From Helianthus annuus (lineage: Eukaryota; Streptophyta; Magnoliopsida; Asterales; Asteraceae), in the NCBI RefSeq assembly GCF_002127325.2, contig NC_035449.2, positions 145,651,946-145,715,945 of the forward strand: a stretch of 64,000 bases of DNA, given 5' to 3'. Each line of letters starts with the position of its first letter. Positions within the stretch are counted from its first letter, which is position 1. Below are positions 10,495 through 21,607 of this stretch, in pieces. A program made the translations under genes and the position numbers. The notes below the pieces were generated by a model. It was given only the letters and a program-made list of their open reading frames with translations, made no database searches and was not told the origin of the DNA.

Positions 10495-11765
10495 ATGGCC
10501 GAACGTATTAACTTGACTCAAGCCCAGTTGATGGCTCTCATCAACGAACAAGTTGCTGCGGCACTTGCAGCTGCACAAGCAGGTAGTATACCCTGCAGTT
10601 GTGACTCACACTAGGATCTTTAGATCCTACATTCCTAAACCAATTCTTGTGTTTAACCTTGTCCTATTCTTAAACACTAGGTCAACACGCTCAGCAACCT
10701 GTTTGCACTTTCAAGAACTTTATGGACTGTCGTCCTAGCACGTTCAGTGGCACTGAAGGAGCAGTGGGACTCCTCCATTGGTTCGAAAAGCACGAGTCGG
10801 TATTTGAGATGTGTGAATGCCCTGAGGCTCGCAGGGTGAAATACGCCACTGGTACTCTAGAAGGAATTACGCTGACTTGGTGGAACGCGCAAGTTCAGAT
10901 TTTAGGGTTGGCAGCTGCTAACGCCACCCCTTGGAATGATTTCAAAGAGCTGATTAAACGGGAATACTGCACACGTGATGACATCCACAAGTTGGAAGTG
11001 GCGCTCTACCATCTGAAAATGACAGGTTTGGAAATTGAAGCTTATACGAAGCGGTCAAACGAGCTGGCCATCTTGTGTCCAACTATGGTGGACCCTCCAG
11101 TCAAGCGCATTGAGTTGTACCTCAAGGGGTTAGCACCAGAAATTCAGAACCATGTGACATCAGCTAACCTCAATAATATCCAGGATATTCAGCGTCTTAC
11201 TCATCGCCTCACGGATCAGGCAGTGGAACAGAACAGGCTACCTAAGCGCGTCAGCGCTACTGCTACCGCTACCACTCCTGCTACTCCTGCTACTCCCAGT
11301 GACATCAAGCGGAAATGGGAGGGGGATTCCAGCAAGGGTTCAGCTTCAGTTCAGTCTCAGGTTCAGCAGCAAAAGACTGACCACTACCAGAGTCCCAGTC
11401 AGCAATCTTCTGGTAGTCGCGGGCAGAGAGTTTATCGCGGAAATCACCCCAGGTGCAACAACTGTAACAGACACCACAGCGGCCAGTGCAACAAGGGTCG
11501 TTGTCAGAGGTGTCTCAAGATGGATCATGAGGCCAAGGATTTTAGGAGCCCGTGACCTGTAACTCAGAATCAGCAGCAACAGCAAGCACAGCAGAATCAA
11601 CAACAGGGCAACAAGGGATGTTTTCATTGTGGCGCTGAAGGTCACTTCAAAAGACACTGCCCTCAGTTAAACCGAAACCAGAACAACAACAACAACAATA
11701 ACCAAGGCAACGGAAACAACAACGGTGGGAACAACAACGGCAACGAAGCTAGGGGACGTGCATTT
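10495..11765 (+). pseudogene. E3 gag
   Basis: The start ATG at 10495 is chosen because the following residues (MAERINLTQAQ) match the start of the E6 gag at 49710. Domains in order: an alanine-rich N-terminus; the capsid-like retrotransposon gag domain (FSGTEGAVGLLHWFEK to YLKGLAPEIQ); a threonine/serine linker; a histidine-cysteine cluster (CNNCNRHHSGQC, then CQRCLKMDHEAKDF, where the last cysteine has become phenylalanine); and a second zinc knuckle, [15 protein letters not shown] 98-bp intron-like insertion interrupts codons near 10583, and TGA at 11553-11555 interrupts the frame before the second knuckle. Gag and pol share one frame. Confidence 0.85.
10583..10680 (+). other. 98-bp GT-AG intron-like insertion in the E3 gag
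   Basis: The sibling gag in E6 lacks these 98 bases exactly. The insertion begins GTAGTATACC, ends AACACTAG, is about 60% AT, has a pyrimidine-rich part and TTTAAC before the end, and carries in-frame stops. It is flanked by a duplicated AGGT (10581-10584 and 10679-10682). Removal restores the gag frame. It contains the near-palindrome TAGGATCTTTAGATCCTA. It is either a real intron or a small insertion that happens to be spliceable. Confidence 0.7.
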
Positions 11766-12914
11766 GTGCTGGGGCAGGGTGATGCCAGGAATGATCCCAA
11801 CGTAGTTATGGGTAAGTTTCTTCTTGACAACTTTTATGTTACTGTATTGTTTGATTCGGGTGCGGATGCCAGTTATATGTCCTTGAAAGTTAGTCAAATG
11901 TTAAAACGTGCACCAACTCCCTTAAAGACCAAGCATGTTGTAGAACTAGCTAATGGTAAGAGTCTAGAGGCCACGCACATAGTTCAAGGTTGTAATCTTA
12001 TCCTCACTGGTCAAACTTTCTCTATCGATCTTATCCCTATAGTTCTGGGTAGTTTCGACATCGTTATTGGTATGGATTGGTTATCCCAACAGCAAGCAGA
12101 GATTTTATGCAAGGAAAAAATAGTTCGTATTCCCTGTTCTGGTAAAGAACCCCTCGAAGTTCAAGACGACAAGAGTGGTGCTGTGGTTGGCATCATCTCC
12201 TTCCTGAAGGCTCAGAAATGTTTACGAAAGGGTCACACTGCCATTTTGGCACTAGTTACGGACGCATCCACGAAAGAGAAAAGAATAGAGGATATCCCAG
12301 TTCTACGCAATTTTCCTCAAGTGTTTCCTGAAGATTTACCTGGGCTACCGCCTCATCGCCAGGTCGAATTCCAGATTGAACTAGCTCCTGGAGCAGCACC
12401 TATAGCTCGTGCACCATATCGATTAGCTCCAACTGAACTGGAAGAACTGTCTATGCAATTGCAAGAGCTCTTGGATAAGGGCTTTATTCGTCCTAGCTCT
12501 TCGCCCTGGGGAGATCCAGTGTTATTCGTGAAAAAGAAGGACGGTACTTTCAGGATGTGCATAGATTACCATGAACTGAATAAGGTGACAGTGAAGAACC
12601 GCTATCCTCTTCCACGTATTGATGACTTATTCTACCAGTTGCAAGGGTCGAGCTACTACTCCAAGATAGATTTGAGGTCAGGTTACCATCAGCTGAGAGT
12701 CCGGGATGAGGGCGTCTCTAAAACAGCTTTCGGAACTCGCTACGGCCACTACGAGTTTCTAGTCATGCCGTTCGGGCTAACGAACGCACCTGCAGTTTTC
12801 ATGGGTCTTATGAACAGGGTGTGCAAGCCTTATTTAGACAAGTTTGTGATTGTTTTCATCGACGACATCCTGATCTACTCCAAGAGTCAGGAGGAACACG
12901 AGCAGCATTTGTGA
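11766..12914 (+). pseudogene. E3 pol: protease and reverse transcriptase
   Basis: The protease motif [10 protein letters not shown] (near 11848) is intact, and the IGMDWL flap-side motif is near 12065. The reverse transcriptase follows, with [29 protein letters not shown], the [12 protein letters not shown] block and the polymerase motif [10 protein letters not shown] near 12860. The frame ends at a TGA (12912-12914) just after the palm; the homologous frame of E4 reads through at this point with an arginine codon, so CGA to TGA is likely. It is preceded by the glutamine/asparagine-rich end of gag in the same frame. Confidence 0.9.
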
Positions 12915-13766
12915 CTTATCTTGGAACTTCTTCGAAAGGAGCAACTGTACGCCAAGTTTTCAAAATGCGACTTCTGGCTCCGTGAAGTCCACTTTCTAGG
13001 CCATGTGGTAAACAAGGATGGGATTCATGTTGATCCATCCAAGGTAGATTCGATCAGGAACTGGCCTGCACCGCGTACACCAACGGAAATACGCCAATTC
13101 TTGGGTTTAGTGGGTTATTACAGACGGTTCATCAAAGACTTCTCAAAGATCGCACAGCCGCTTACATTGCTAACACAGAAAGGTGTTACCTATCGTTGGG
13201 GTAATACACAAGAAACGGCTTTTCAACACCTAAAGGATAGGCTCTGCTGCGCACCTATTCTCTCATTGCCAGAGGGCACGGACGATTTTGTGGTCTACTG
13301 CGACGCGTCGATTCAGGGTCTTGGTTGTGTATTGATGCAAAGAGATAAAGTCATTGCCTACGCCTCGCGCCAACTTAAAGTTCACGAGCGGAACTACACT
13401 ACGCACGATTTAGAGCTGGGAGCTGTTGTTTTCGCGCTCAAGATATGGCGACACTACCTGTACGGTACCAAGTGCACTATCTACACCGATCACAGGAGTC
13501 TCGAGCATATCTTCAAGCAGAAGGAATTGAACATGCGGCAACGTCGATGGGTCGAGCTACTTAATGATTATGAATGCGCTATCAAGTACCATCCAGGCAA
13601 AGCCAATGTTGTGGCTGACGCTCTCAGTCGAAAGGATACTGTACCTAGACGCGTGCGAGCATTACAGCTTACTATTCAGTCTAGTCTTCCTGCACAGATA
13701 CGAGATGCTCAGGTGGAAGCATTGAAACCAGAAAACGTAAGGGCTGAAGCCTTACGTGGCTCAAGG
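12915..13766 (+). pseudogene. E3 pol: reverse transcriptase thumb and RNase H
   Basis: Begins with [18 protein letters not shown] and FLGHVV, the connection to the thumb, then [16 protein letters not shown]. RNase H follows: [18 protein letters not shown] with the first catalytic aspartate, the [18 protein letters not shown] helix with the glutamate, [10 protein letters not shown], and the [16 protein letters not shown] end. It stops at the E4 insertion (target duplication CAAGG at 13762-13766). The pol continues at 42892. Confidence 0.9.
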
Positions 13767-14644
13767 TGTGACAACCCTCACAAAACCAGGTATCCGTACG
13801 ATTCAACTAATAATTAATTGCTGCTTAATTACTGTGCTTACTTGAAATTACTGATGAACTGCTACTTGATTCCTGATACTTGTACATATCTGCATCATAC
13901 TTTGATTTCCGTCACTACATTATTTACATACTAAACTCTAGTGACAAACATGATGCACAAAAGCACCGTAGCACTATGAACGGATAACCTATTGAACATG
14001 CTGATAAAGCCAGCATCAGGCAGATACTGCCTCTAAGGCCTGTATGAGCCAGAAATATTTTACTACACCCATAGTGAGTGTAGGGATACAAGGGTTGTAG
14101 AACTGCGTCTCTAGGAATAAGATACAGTGATCGGATGTGCCTAAAACATACACTGAGCACAAAACACAGCACTTTAATTAACATTCAGCTTCTAGCTGGC
14201 TAATAAAGTGCCAAAACATGAGGAAAATATTCCTGACACTTTGGGGAATAAGTTGTGTCACAAAAAAAAAATGGTATTAACGACACTTTAAAGCTTTGTT
14301 AAGCGCTTTAACGGATCACTATCCAACCGAACAACCGGACTATACCCGGAACATGAAAATATTGACATTAACAATATTGATCTTTTTCTGAGCCAGTTAG
14401 GGTCCCTGAACACCCTAACACCCGCGTTAAAGCACAACACATGACTAACCAAGTTAGTCCCTAAATCTAACCTAGTTAACTCAACTAATCACCAACTAAA
14501 TAGTTGAAAAGGAACTAGTACCCCCCCCCCATTGTAATCGGCCCAAACTAGGGGGGACACACTTGTACAAGTTTGATTATTTTAATTAGAGATGTCTAGT
14601 ATCTAGACAACATATGGACCAATGGATCAAGAACTTGTGATTGT

Positions 14645-14650
14645 CTATAA
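14645..14650 (+). promoter_or_regulatory. Possible TATA box of the E4 LTR
   Basis: TATAAG in the context TGTCTATAAGTAATGG. About 30 bp later a CT-rich leader-like sequence begins (ACTCACACTCCACACATC, then TCTCTCCTCTC), as is usual after plant transcription starts. A start near 14675 is inferred. Confidence 0.4.
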
Positions 14651-16370
14651 GTAATGGCCTAAACACATAAGAACTCACACTCCACACATCACAACCAACT
14701 CTCTCCTCTCTTGCCTCCATACTCTCGGCCGAAACACCCCTCCCCTCTACACCCATTTTCGGCTCTTGATCTCCACATTCCAAGGTTATACAAGTGTTAC
14801 GGGTCACGCATTAGGAGTCTTGGAGCAAGCGGAAGACGAAGGACCTCTCTATCTCGCTTTTATCCACCTCTTTTTCGCATAGATTCTTCCCTAGCCTCGA
14901 GCTAGAGGTATAATGCTTAAAACTCGTACTCGAACTAATCTAAGGTGGTTAATAAGATATATGATGACTAAAACTCGGAATCTTGCATTTTGAAGCATTA
15001 AAGTCTACTAAAATTACAAGTATTGTTGGTTAAAAGCATATAAGTTGTGTAAAAGTTGTAGTAATTGAAATTTGTGGTTACCTAGACCCGATCTACGTTG
15101 TGGTAGCTCGGATCACCATTTAACCCGGTTTGGTTAAGATCATGGATCTTGACATAAGCTTGTTTTAAATGAGACAAGGGTTAAAAGGTGAAACTCTACC
15201 ACACGAGAAACATGAACTTGTGTAAAAGTATTTTTACTTGTAAAATAGTGTTTGAAACTGGCGGATCCACGTATGTACAAATGGTATTTTCAAAGAACCA
15301 CATATCAAAGAAACCATGTTTTCTAAAAGACGGATCTTACACTAACAAGTATGATTTTTATAAACCACAAGTGTGTAGACACTTGTGAAATGAAAGGTTC
15401 GACAAAATAACAAACTTTGTAAAAGATGACGAGAAGTTGTAAAGATGGATTTACTTTAAAAACGAGGTTTTTACGAGATCGATCTACTTTATATAAAGAT
15501 CCACGAAATATAATGGGATTTACACTATAGTTTTCGGAAAAACTACAAGTTCATGCAATTATGCGATCTACATACTTGTCGACTAGTTTGATGTGTCGGA
15601 AATGGTTTGATTGAATAAAGAAGTTGTTGAAATTGATTTTGTAAAAGAAAATGATACGCTTGAAAGCGTGGCCACCTCCAGTTACCGAGGAAACTCTGGC
15701 GAAATTTTTCTAAAAACCTAACACTTAGAAATATTTACACTACAAGCGTTAGAATTATTTTTGACATGTTTTCAAAATATATTTCGCCACGACTTTATTT
15801 ACAAATATTCGGAGGTGGGATTTTCACAAAACTAAACGTGATAAATATATGTTTAGTAAATATATTTTCACCACACTGTTTATGATTATTTTGTGAAAAT
15901 ACATAAATATTATTTTTAGAGTAAAAATAATATTTACGAACGTTAACAGATCCAAAATAATACGAACGCCTCTACGATAATTATATAAGTTACACCGGTA
16001 ATTACTATTACCACACGAATGATAAAACGTAACTTACGCATTATACAGAAATATTCATGAACGCGTATTTTATCGACGTATTATTTTTGGGGAAAATTAT
16101 GTGAGATGGAAATATAATATTTTTGAGAAAAATATTTATATTTTTGGAATTGGAAATAAAAATATATTAAGTGAGACTTAATGATATAATTCGAACGCAC
16201 ATGTATTAAATCCCCCATCCTTGGGAAGGAGATTAACTACCAAGTATATGCGAAAAGTAAACACGAAATAGTTGTCTAACTATTTCCCAAAAACTTAAAC
16301 TATAAAGCTAAGGCACGGCCGTCCGTCTAATAGAATTAGCACATGTAGGTCGTTGCACAGCTGCCCGATT

Positions 16371-16419
16371 TGGAGTACTTGGTAGAGACGCACCGACTGT
16401 GAGTTCATGTCCCCCTTTT
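16371..16419 (+). other. Weak tRNA-like segment in the E4 5' LTR
   Basis: A box A-like TGGAGTACTTGG (16371-16382), a box B-like GTTCATGTCC (16403-16412) and a TTTT run (16416-16419) follow each other. The boxes deviate from consensus and their spacing is short, so this is at best a decayed RNA polymerase III unit. It falls in the part deleted from the 3' LTR. Confidence 0.25.
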
Positions 16420-16620
16420 CTCTTAACTGTTTTCAGTTTTCTAAACTGCGGGGGTGAAATACATGTTACTATGATTACGAATATTTCTTACATGGTATGG
16501 TCAGCTAAGGAAGGAACTGTTAGGTTATGTGATTTGGGTAGGTGAAACCTTAAGAACATTAGTCCTCGTAGTACGATCGAGGGATACAAGTGATAGGCCT
16601 ATTTGAGCATAACAAACCCC

Positions 16621-16797
16621 ACCCATGCGCCCTAAGGTTGGACCATGTGGTGACCTTGTCTTAACACCACCCATGCGCCCGCAGGTTGGACCATGTGGTG
16701 ACCTTGTCGTAACACCACCCATGCGCCCGCAGGTTGGACCATGTGGTGACCTTGTCCTATCCCCTCCCATGCGCCCGCAGGTTGGACCATGTGGTTA
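16621..16797 (+). repeat. 48-bp tandem repeat in the E4 LTR (about 3.7 units)
   Basis: Units start with ATGCGCCC at 16625, 16673, 16721 and 16769, a period of exactly 48 bp, and share GGTTGGACCATGTGGT. The 3' LTR has the same array at 42231-42407. Because 48 is a multiple of three and the unit has few stops, several frames on both strands stay open and give artificial 16-residue repeats. Confidence 0.9.
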
Positions 16798-17284
16798 CAC
16801 ATTAACTGATATGTTTCCTTATTTGCTTTCATACCAGAGTTTACAAAATATTCACACTTACAATGGTTATAAAGGTTTATTCGCGCGCACATACTAAACA
16901 CATGAACTCGCTCAACATTATTGTTGATTTTTCAACTTACATGTATTTCAGGGAATTAAAGGATCTGGCACGGTATGGCACGTTTTCCCGCTGCACTAGT
17001 TTCCGAGGTCATCCGGGGTTTAGGGAATGTGACTCTTTCCTGGACAAGTCACAATCCTTAAACCATGCTTATGTTATGTTTGAGTTTGTAATGTTTGTTG
17101 AACAAGGTTATGGTTGTTAGGGTGTTTTCCCGTCAAAACAATGTTATGGTATTTTGGTTCTAAACTTAGTCAAATGGATGATCTTGCATGTTTTTAATTC
17201 ATATAGCTTTGTTATGATTAAGCTATGGTATTAAGAAGTCACACCAAATTAACCACGCTTCCGCAAAGCCAGGGTGTGACAGCT

Positions 17285-17296
17285 TGGTATCAGAGC
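17285..17296 (+). promoter_or_regulatory. E4 primer binding site (initiator tRNA-Met)
   Basis: TGGTATCAGAGC begins three bases after the LTR end. The next base is T, where the sites of E3 and E6 have C, so the match is slightly shorter. Confidence 0.85.
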
Positions 17297-17448
17297 TCTG
17301 ATCATAGCGAACTAGGATTCCTTCTCGAGTCTAGACTATGATCACTAGGGCTCTCACGAAAACATTTTTACTGCATACCACTTAAGTCCAGATCCAAAAC
17401 GTTTTTTCAAACAAATGTTGAGCACATTTTATTTAGTTATTATTTAGA

Positions 17449-17775
17449 CTCAGTCTTGGAGGCTGAGGCTCGGTCTTGGAGGCCGAGGCTCGATCTTAGA
17501 GATTGAGGTAGATGGCTAGCTAGGCTAGGAAGAATAGGCTCAGTCATGGAGGCTGAGGCTCGGTCTTAGAGGCCGAGGCTCGATCTTAGAGATCGAGGTA
17601 GATGGCTAGTGAGACTAGGAAGAGTAGGCTCAGTCATGGAGGCTGAGGCTCGGTCATGGAGGCCGAGGCTCGATCTAGGAGGTCGAGGTAGATGATAGAG
17701 CAGCCTTGGAGGCTGGGAGGAACTTGGCTAGTGGGACTAGGAATATCAGTCTGGGAGGCTGGGAGGCTAGTGGGA
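17449..17775 (+). repeat. 90-bp tandem repeat in the E4 leader
   Basis: CTCAGTC plus TGGAGGCTGAGG recurs at 17449, 17539 and 17629, a period of 90 bp, then decays to about 17775. Each unit holds shorter sub-repeats of about 21 bp (GGCTCGGTCTTGGAGGCCGA and GGCTCGATCTTAGAGATCGA), each an imperfect inverted repeat. The array sits between the primer site and the first ORF and would form strong RNA structure. Confidence 0.85.
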
Positions 17776-17894
17776 CTAGGATAATTATTTGATTGCTTAT
17801 TACTGACTAACATGTTTATATGTTGATGTGATTGATTGTTATACGTATATGTGTTTTTGTTACAAACGTCATGCTTTCATCATGTACAAGAAAG

Positions 17895-18630
17895 ATGGAC
17901 ACTACGAATCCCATGGCCATAGTATCAGACGACATAGTTTCATCGGAGCACGAGGTGTACATTTCCGATACTACCGGCACAGACGATGACGACTTTCAGC
18001 CCCATTGCGCTGCCTGATGTCGTAGCAGAGCCTACTGATGGCCATCTTGTTGGGAATTTGCCACTCACGGTGATCCCTGCTCCTGTGCCCCTTGCCGCTT
18101 ATCCCATTGTTGATATGCCCCTGACATGGCCTCTGTCAACGATAACGATCTACTAGAGGAGGACCCATTCGAGGGCGAGGCCCTATTGCTGCTGGTATTA
18201 GCCTACTGCTTGCGGACGCTCCTGCGGGGGAAACTCATGCCCATTCCCCTGTCCCAGACTCATTGAGTTTCCGACATCCGCATTTTCGCATATACAGGGA
18301 GTGCAGCACCATTCACACGACGCTGACCCTGATACGGCATCATCAGTTGCACCGGTTCCCGCACACAGCTTTGAGTTTGATCACAGTATTGAGGGTGATC
18401 TTGTTTTTCCACCTGGTTTTGGTCCAGACCATGACACGGAGTCCATATACTCAGACCAGCCCTTGGAGGATGCTGTGGTCCATATCGACCCTATGTTTGA
18501 TGATCCAGCTGATTTTGAGATGGAGTTTGTTGATCCGGAGCCGGCTGTGGCCCCTGAGCCAGGAGTTGCTCCCGACCCCGCATTGGAGCATGACCCTGTT
18601 CATGCCGATGCACCTGCTGTTGCTCCTTGA
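17895..18630 (+). pseudogene. E4 pre-gag acidic, proline-rich ORF (broken)
   Basis: ATG at 17895 opens 40 codons (MDTTNPMAIVSDDIVSSEH onwards) ending at TGA near 18015. A related composition continues in other frames, with the best piece at 18301-18630: PPGFGPDHDTESIYSDQPLE followed by runs of Pro, Glu, Asp and Ala. Acidic, proline-rich N-terminal regions of this kind precede gag in some Asteraceae Gypsy elements. At least two frame changes break it. Function unknown. Confidence 0.5.
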
Positions 18631-19017
18631 TTGATCATCTGCTTGGACGAGAGAAAATTTGGGGTAACTGTGCAAGACAATTTATTATTATGGGGGCCCA
18701 CGTAATAACGACTTGTAGTGCACAGAAATCCTGGTGGACTCTGCGGGTCAAGCTAATAAAAACCCATGTGGCAGGAAATAACTCGAACACGAATGACCAA
18801 GGCAATGAAGCCTCGAGTTCATTCTATTTCAAGCAACAAGCCAAATTGGCAAGCCTATGTGAAGGCTCAGTAATTTATTTCCCCACCCATACATTGAGTA
18901 TATTTACGTGTAAAATTAGGTGAGTACATGATGGCTTATAGTGTTATGTATCTCATAGACAATTGGAAAGTTGTCTAACCCACTTCATGCCATTTCGACA
19001 GAAGAGAATGCCACCCA
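18631..19017 (+). other. E4 non-coding stretch before the first gag copy
   Basis: Nearly 400 bp without a recognisable domain in any frame. Near the end it passes into CAGAAGAG, directly before the ATG of the degraded gag copy. Nothing further seen. Confidence 0.5.
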
Positions 19018-19519
19018 GGCGTGACACAAACACCAGTATGTTGCCAAGGATAGAAGCCGAGCTGCAAAAACGCATCTCACAGGCAAATGCATGACATAAA
19101 GCACTCCGCACTAAGCACAACGATGGCACTACTAGAAATAACCCCCCAAACTGACCGCACCTATAAGAAGTTCCTGAACTGCAAGCCTTTGAACTTCGAC
19201 GAAACAGTAAGCGCCATTGCATTTGTTCGTTGGTCCGAAAAGATTGACTCCATTCTAAAAATGACTAACTGTTCACCCCAACAGAGTGTTACCTTTACCT
19301 CGGGGTCATTTCTAGATGGCACACTCTCATGATAGGATCTTCAGATTCAGACCCTTGGTACAGATGCTGCTTATGCACTGAGCTGGGACGAGCTCAAGGA
19401 AATGATTAAGGAGAAATATGGTTCTAAGAGTGGAATAACAGGAGCTTGAGATGGACGAACCAGAGATTCCTGAACATGTCCAGCGATCGCACGACTTGCC
19501 TAGGGTCATCACCTACTGA
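19018..19519 (+). pseudogene. E4 gag, degraded first copy of the 5' part
   Basis: ATG at 19018 is followed by MPPRRD, the same start as the gag at 19739. Frames broken by stops still show YKKFLNCKPLNFDE, IAFVRWSEKIDS, VTFTSGSFLDGTLS and AAYALSWDELKEMIKEKYGS, each with a clear counterpart in the second copy. The copy ends near 19519, at LPRVITY, about two thirds into the capsid-like domain. Identity to the second copy is only moderate, so this is an old duplication or a join of two related elements rather than a recent tandem copy. Confidence 0.7.
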
Positions 19520-19738
19520 GTCATTGATGTTGTATGATACAGTTGGGTACCTGTAAACCTTACATTCTGGTCTCGATTTGTGGCAATGCAATCGCAGTGA
19601 TCTATTGTTTATGTTCTATGACATGAGATGTTATGTGATTGATTTATTTATAACATGAGATGTTATGTGTTGATATTGTTGTATACTTACGTACACTTTA
19701 CTTACTATGACCTGACCCATACGATCATCATTTAGAAG
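19520..19738 (+). other. E4 spacer between the two gag copies
   Basis: About 220 bp, AT-rich, with a direct repeat of ATAACATGAGATGTTATGT-like words near 19617-19670. No frame. It probably represents leader sequence duplicated or brought in together with the second gag copy. Confidence 0.5.
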
Positions 19739-20832
19739 ATGCCTCCAAGACGGGATGTACGCATACCCACCAACGAGGTGGAACTTCAGGGAATCATTGC
19801 TGCAGTCATCGCACAATACGAGGCCCATCACTCCGAGCGCAACGGAGGTACCTCAGGAAATAACCCACCCAACGGCTGCACCTACAAGCAGTTCTTAGGC
19901 TGCCAGCCCCTACATTTTGATGGCACTGGGGGTGCCGTAGCCTTCGTACGCTGGATTGAGAAGACGGACACTGTTTTGCGTGCGAGCAAATGCGCCCCAA
20001 GAGATCAGGTCACGTACATTTCCGGGCTGTTCCGAGATGGGGCTCTGTCATGGTGAAACTTCAGGTTCAGACAATGGGCGAGGCTGCTGCGTATGCTCTA
20101 TCATGGGACGAGCTGAAAGAGCTAATGCATAAAACGTACTGTTCGAGAACAGAAAGCCAGAAGGTGGAAACTGAGTTCTGGAACTTGAAGATGGAAGGTC
20201 CAAAAATAGCTGAGTATGTGGAGAAGTTCCAAGTTCTATCGCGTATCGTTCCTTACATGATAGATCCGGAGTTTAAAAGGATTGAGCGTTTCATTTGGGG
20301 ATTGGCACCCCAAATCATGAGCATGGTAACAGCATCAAAGCCTGCAACAATCTCTGAGGCCATCAATCTAAGTGTAGCCCTGACGGAAGAGGCAATCAGG
20401 ATGAACAAATTTTCAGCCTCTGAGGAGAAGAAGGAGACTCATGTAGAGTCATCTGGGGACAACAAGAGGAAGTTGGCGAATTTCAAACAGGGTACCCAGT
20501 CGAGTAGCGACGACAAGGCCAAAAAGAGAAAAGAGTACACGGGTATCCTACCAAAGTGCGACAACTGTCGACGTCACCATAACGGGCGGTGTAGATATGG
20601 AAAATGTGGTAACTGTGGCAAGGTGGGACATGTCAAGGAAACATGTCGGCAATCTACTGAACATGGAAATAGAGGTCAAGATGGTAACGGAAATCGTGGA
20701 GGAAATAACGACGACGACAACTATCAAGGCAGGGATGGTGACGATCAAGGCTGTGGCCAAGCATGTTTTAATTGCGGTGATGTGGGGCATTTCAGGAAGT
20801 ATTGCCCTAAGAACACTCAGGCACGTGGATGA
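19739..20832 (+). pseudogene. E4 gag, second and better copy
   Basis: ATG at 19739 (MPPRRDVRIPTNEVELQG). The capsid-like domain runs from YKQFLGCQPLHFDGTG to RFIWGLAPQI, but a frame change at about 20050, after DGALSW, splits it; the rest is open to 20832. A lysine-rich linker follows, then a histidine-cysteine cluster (CDNCRRHHNGRC, CGNCGKVGHVKETC) and a classical zinc knuckle (CFNCGDVGHFRKYC). It differs enough from the E3 and E6 gag proteins to be a separate family. Confidence 0.85.
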
Positions 20833-21226
20833 AAGCTCAACAGCGGGGATAGAATCCAAGCGTGGATATCGGTACGTCTCATAATAGTCAATGTTACGCT
20901 CTATTTGACAGTATTGTCAAATTTTAGCTTCAGAAAATATAGTTGTTTTAGTAGTAAGTAACCTAGATACCCAGTTCTCGATAGAACAAGCCTAAAAGAA
21001 GCTTCGATGTGATAATTGGGATGGACTGGTTGTCGAACAACCCAGCGGAGATTGTCATCCGCACCCCGACGACGAACGGAGAAATGATTGTGATTCATGG
21101 AGCAAGATCCGCTCCTACGGATTATCAGGCAAGGAAGACACAAAAATTTTCGCACAAAGGATGTGTTGCATTCTTGGCTCATGTCGTGGAAAAGAAGCCG
21201 AAGAACCAAAACCCGAGGATATCCTT
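20833..21226 (+). pseudogene. E4 protease remnant
   Basis: At about 20900 a frame reads YALFDSI, where a working protease would have DSGA, and then runs into stops. The later part is clearer: VIIGMDWLSNNPAEIV near 21005 and the KGCVAFLAHV region near 21155. Between them roughly half of the protease is missing or unreadable. The protease is therefore inactive. Confidence 0.7.
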
Positions 21227-21607
21227 GTGATTGGAGAATACCCCGAAGTCTTCCTCGAAGACTTGCCGGAATCGTCTCCTCAACGATTAGTCGAATCCCG
21301 CGTCAACTTAATTCCAGGCACTGCACCCGTAGTCAATGCATCGTAGCGACTTACATTTTCGGAGATGCAAGGATTGACAGAGAAGTTTTAGCAATGGATA
21401 GAGAAGGAAGATAACAGACCAAAATTCCCTTTTGGGGTAACCCCATTACTACTCGTCAAAAAGAAGGATGATGATTTTCAAATAAACATCATCTACCGGG
21501 AGCTGAACAAGCTGACGATCAAGAATAGATACCATCTGCCAAGAATTGATGATCTATTTGATCAACTGCAAGGTTCAAGCTTCTATTCGAAGATCGATTT
21601 GCGATCT
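21227..21607 (+). pseudogene. E4 reverse transcriptase, N-terminal part
   Basis: Begins with the EYPEVFLEDLPES linker, then a stop near 21344 and a frame change, then [38 protein letters not shown] and FYSKIDLRS with the first catalytic aspartate. The frame is cut at 21607 by E5; the target duplication GATCT is 21603-21607. Coding continues at 37527/37532 with GYHQLR. Confidence 0.85.

Larger units (their letters stand above)
14908..16951 (+). other. Putative leader intron inside the E4 5' LTR
   Basis: The leader-like part ends GCTAGAG followed by GTATAATG (donor at 14908). Near the LTR end, TTACATGTATTTCAG followed by GG gives an acceptor at 16951. The span includes AT-rich DNA, the tRNA-like segment and the 48-bp tandem units. 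The same layout is seen in E3, E6 and E8. Prediction only. Confidence 0.35.
13767..17281 (+). repeat. E4 5' LTR (3515 bp)
   Basis: Begins TGTGACAACCC and ends AGGGTGTGACA. It contains a TATA-like TATAAG at 14645, a CT-rich leader-like stretch with a donor at 14908, long AT-rich sequence, a tRNA-like segment near 16371-16412, four 48-bp tandem units (16621-16797) and an acceptor at 16951. Bases 15921-16570 are absent from the 3' LTR. Confidence 0.9.

Noticed and set aside
16525..16901. Open frames on both strands with 16-residue repeats (also 42084-42511)
   Set aside because: They are translations of the 48-bp tandem repeat in the E4 LTR; the unit length is a multiple of three and nothing marks a gene.
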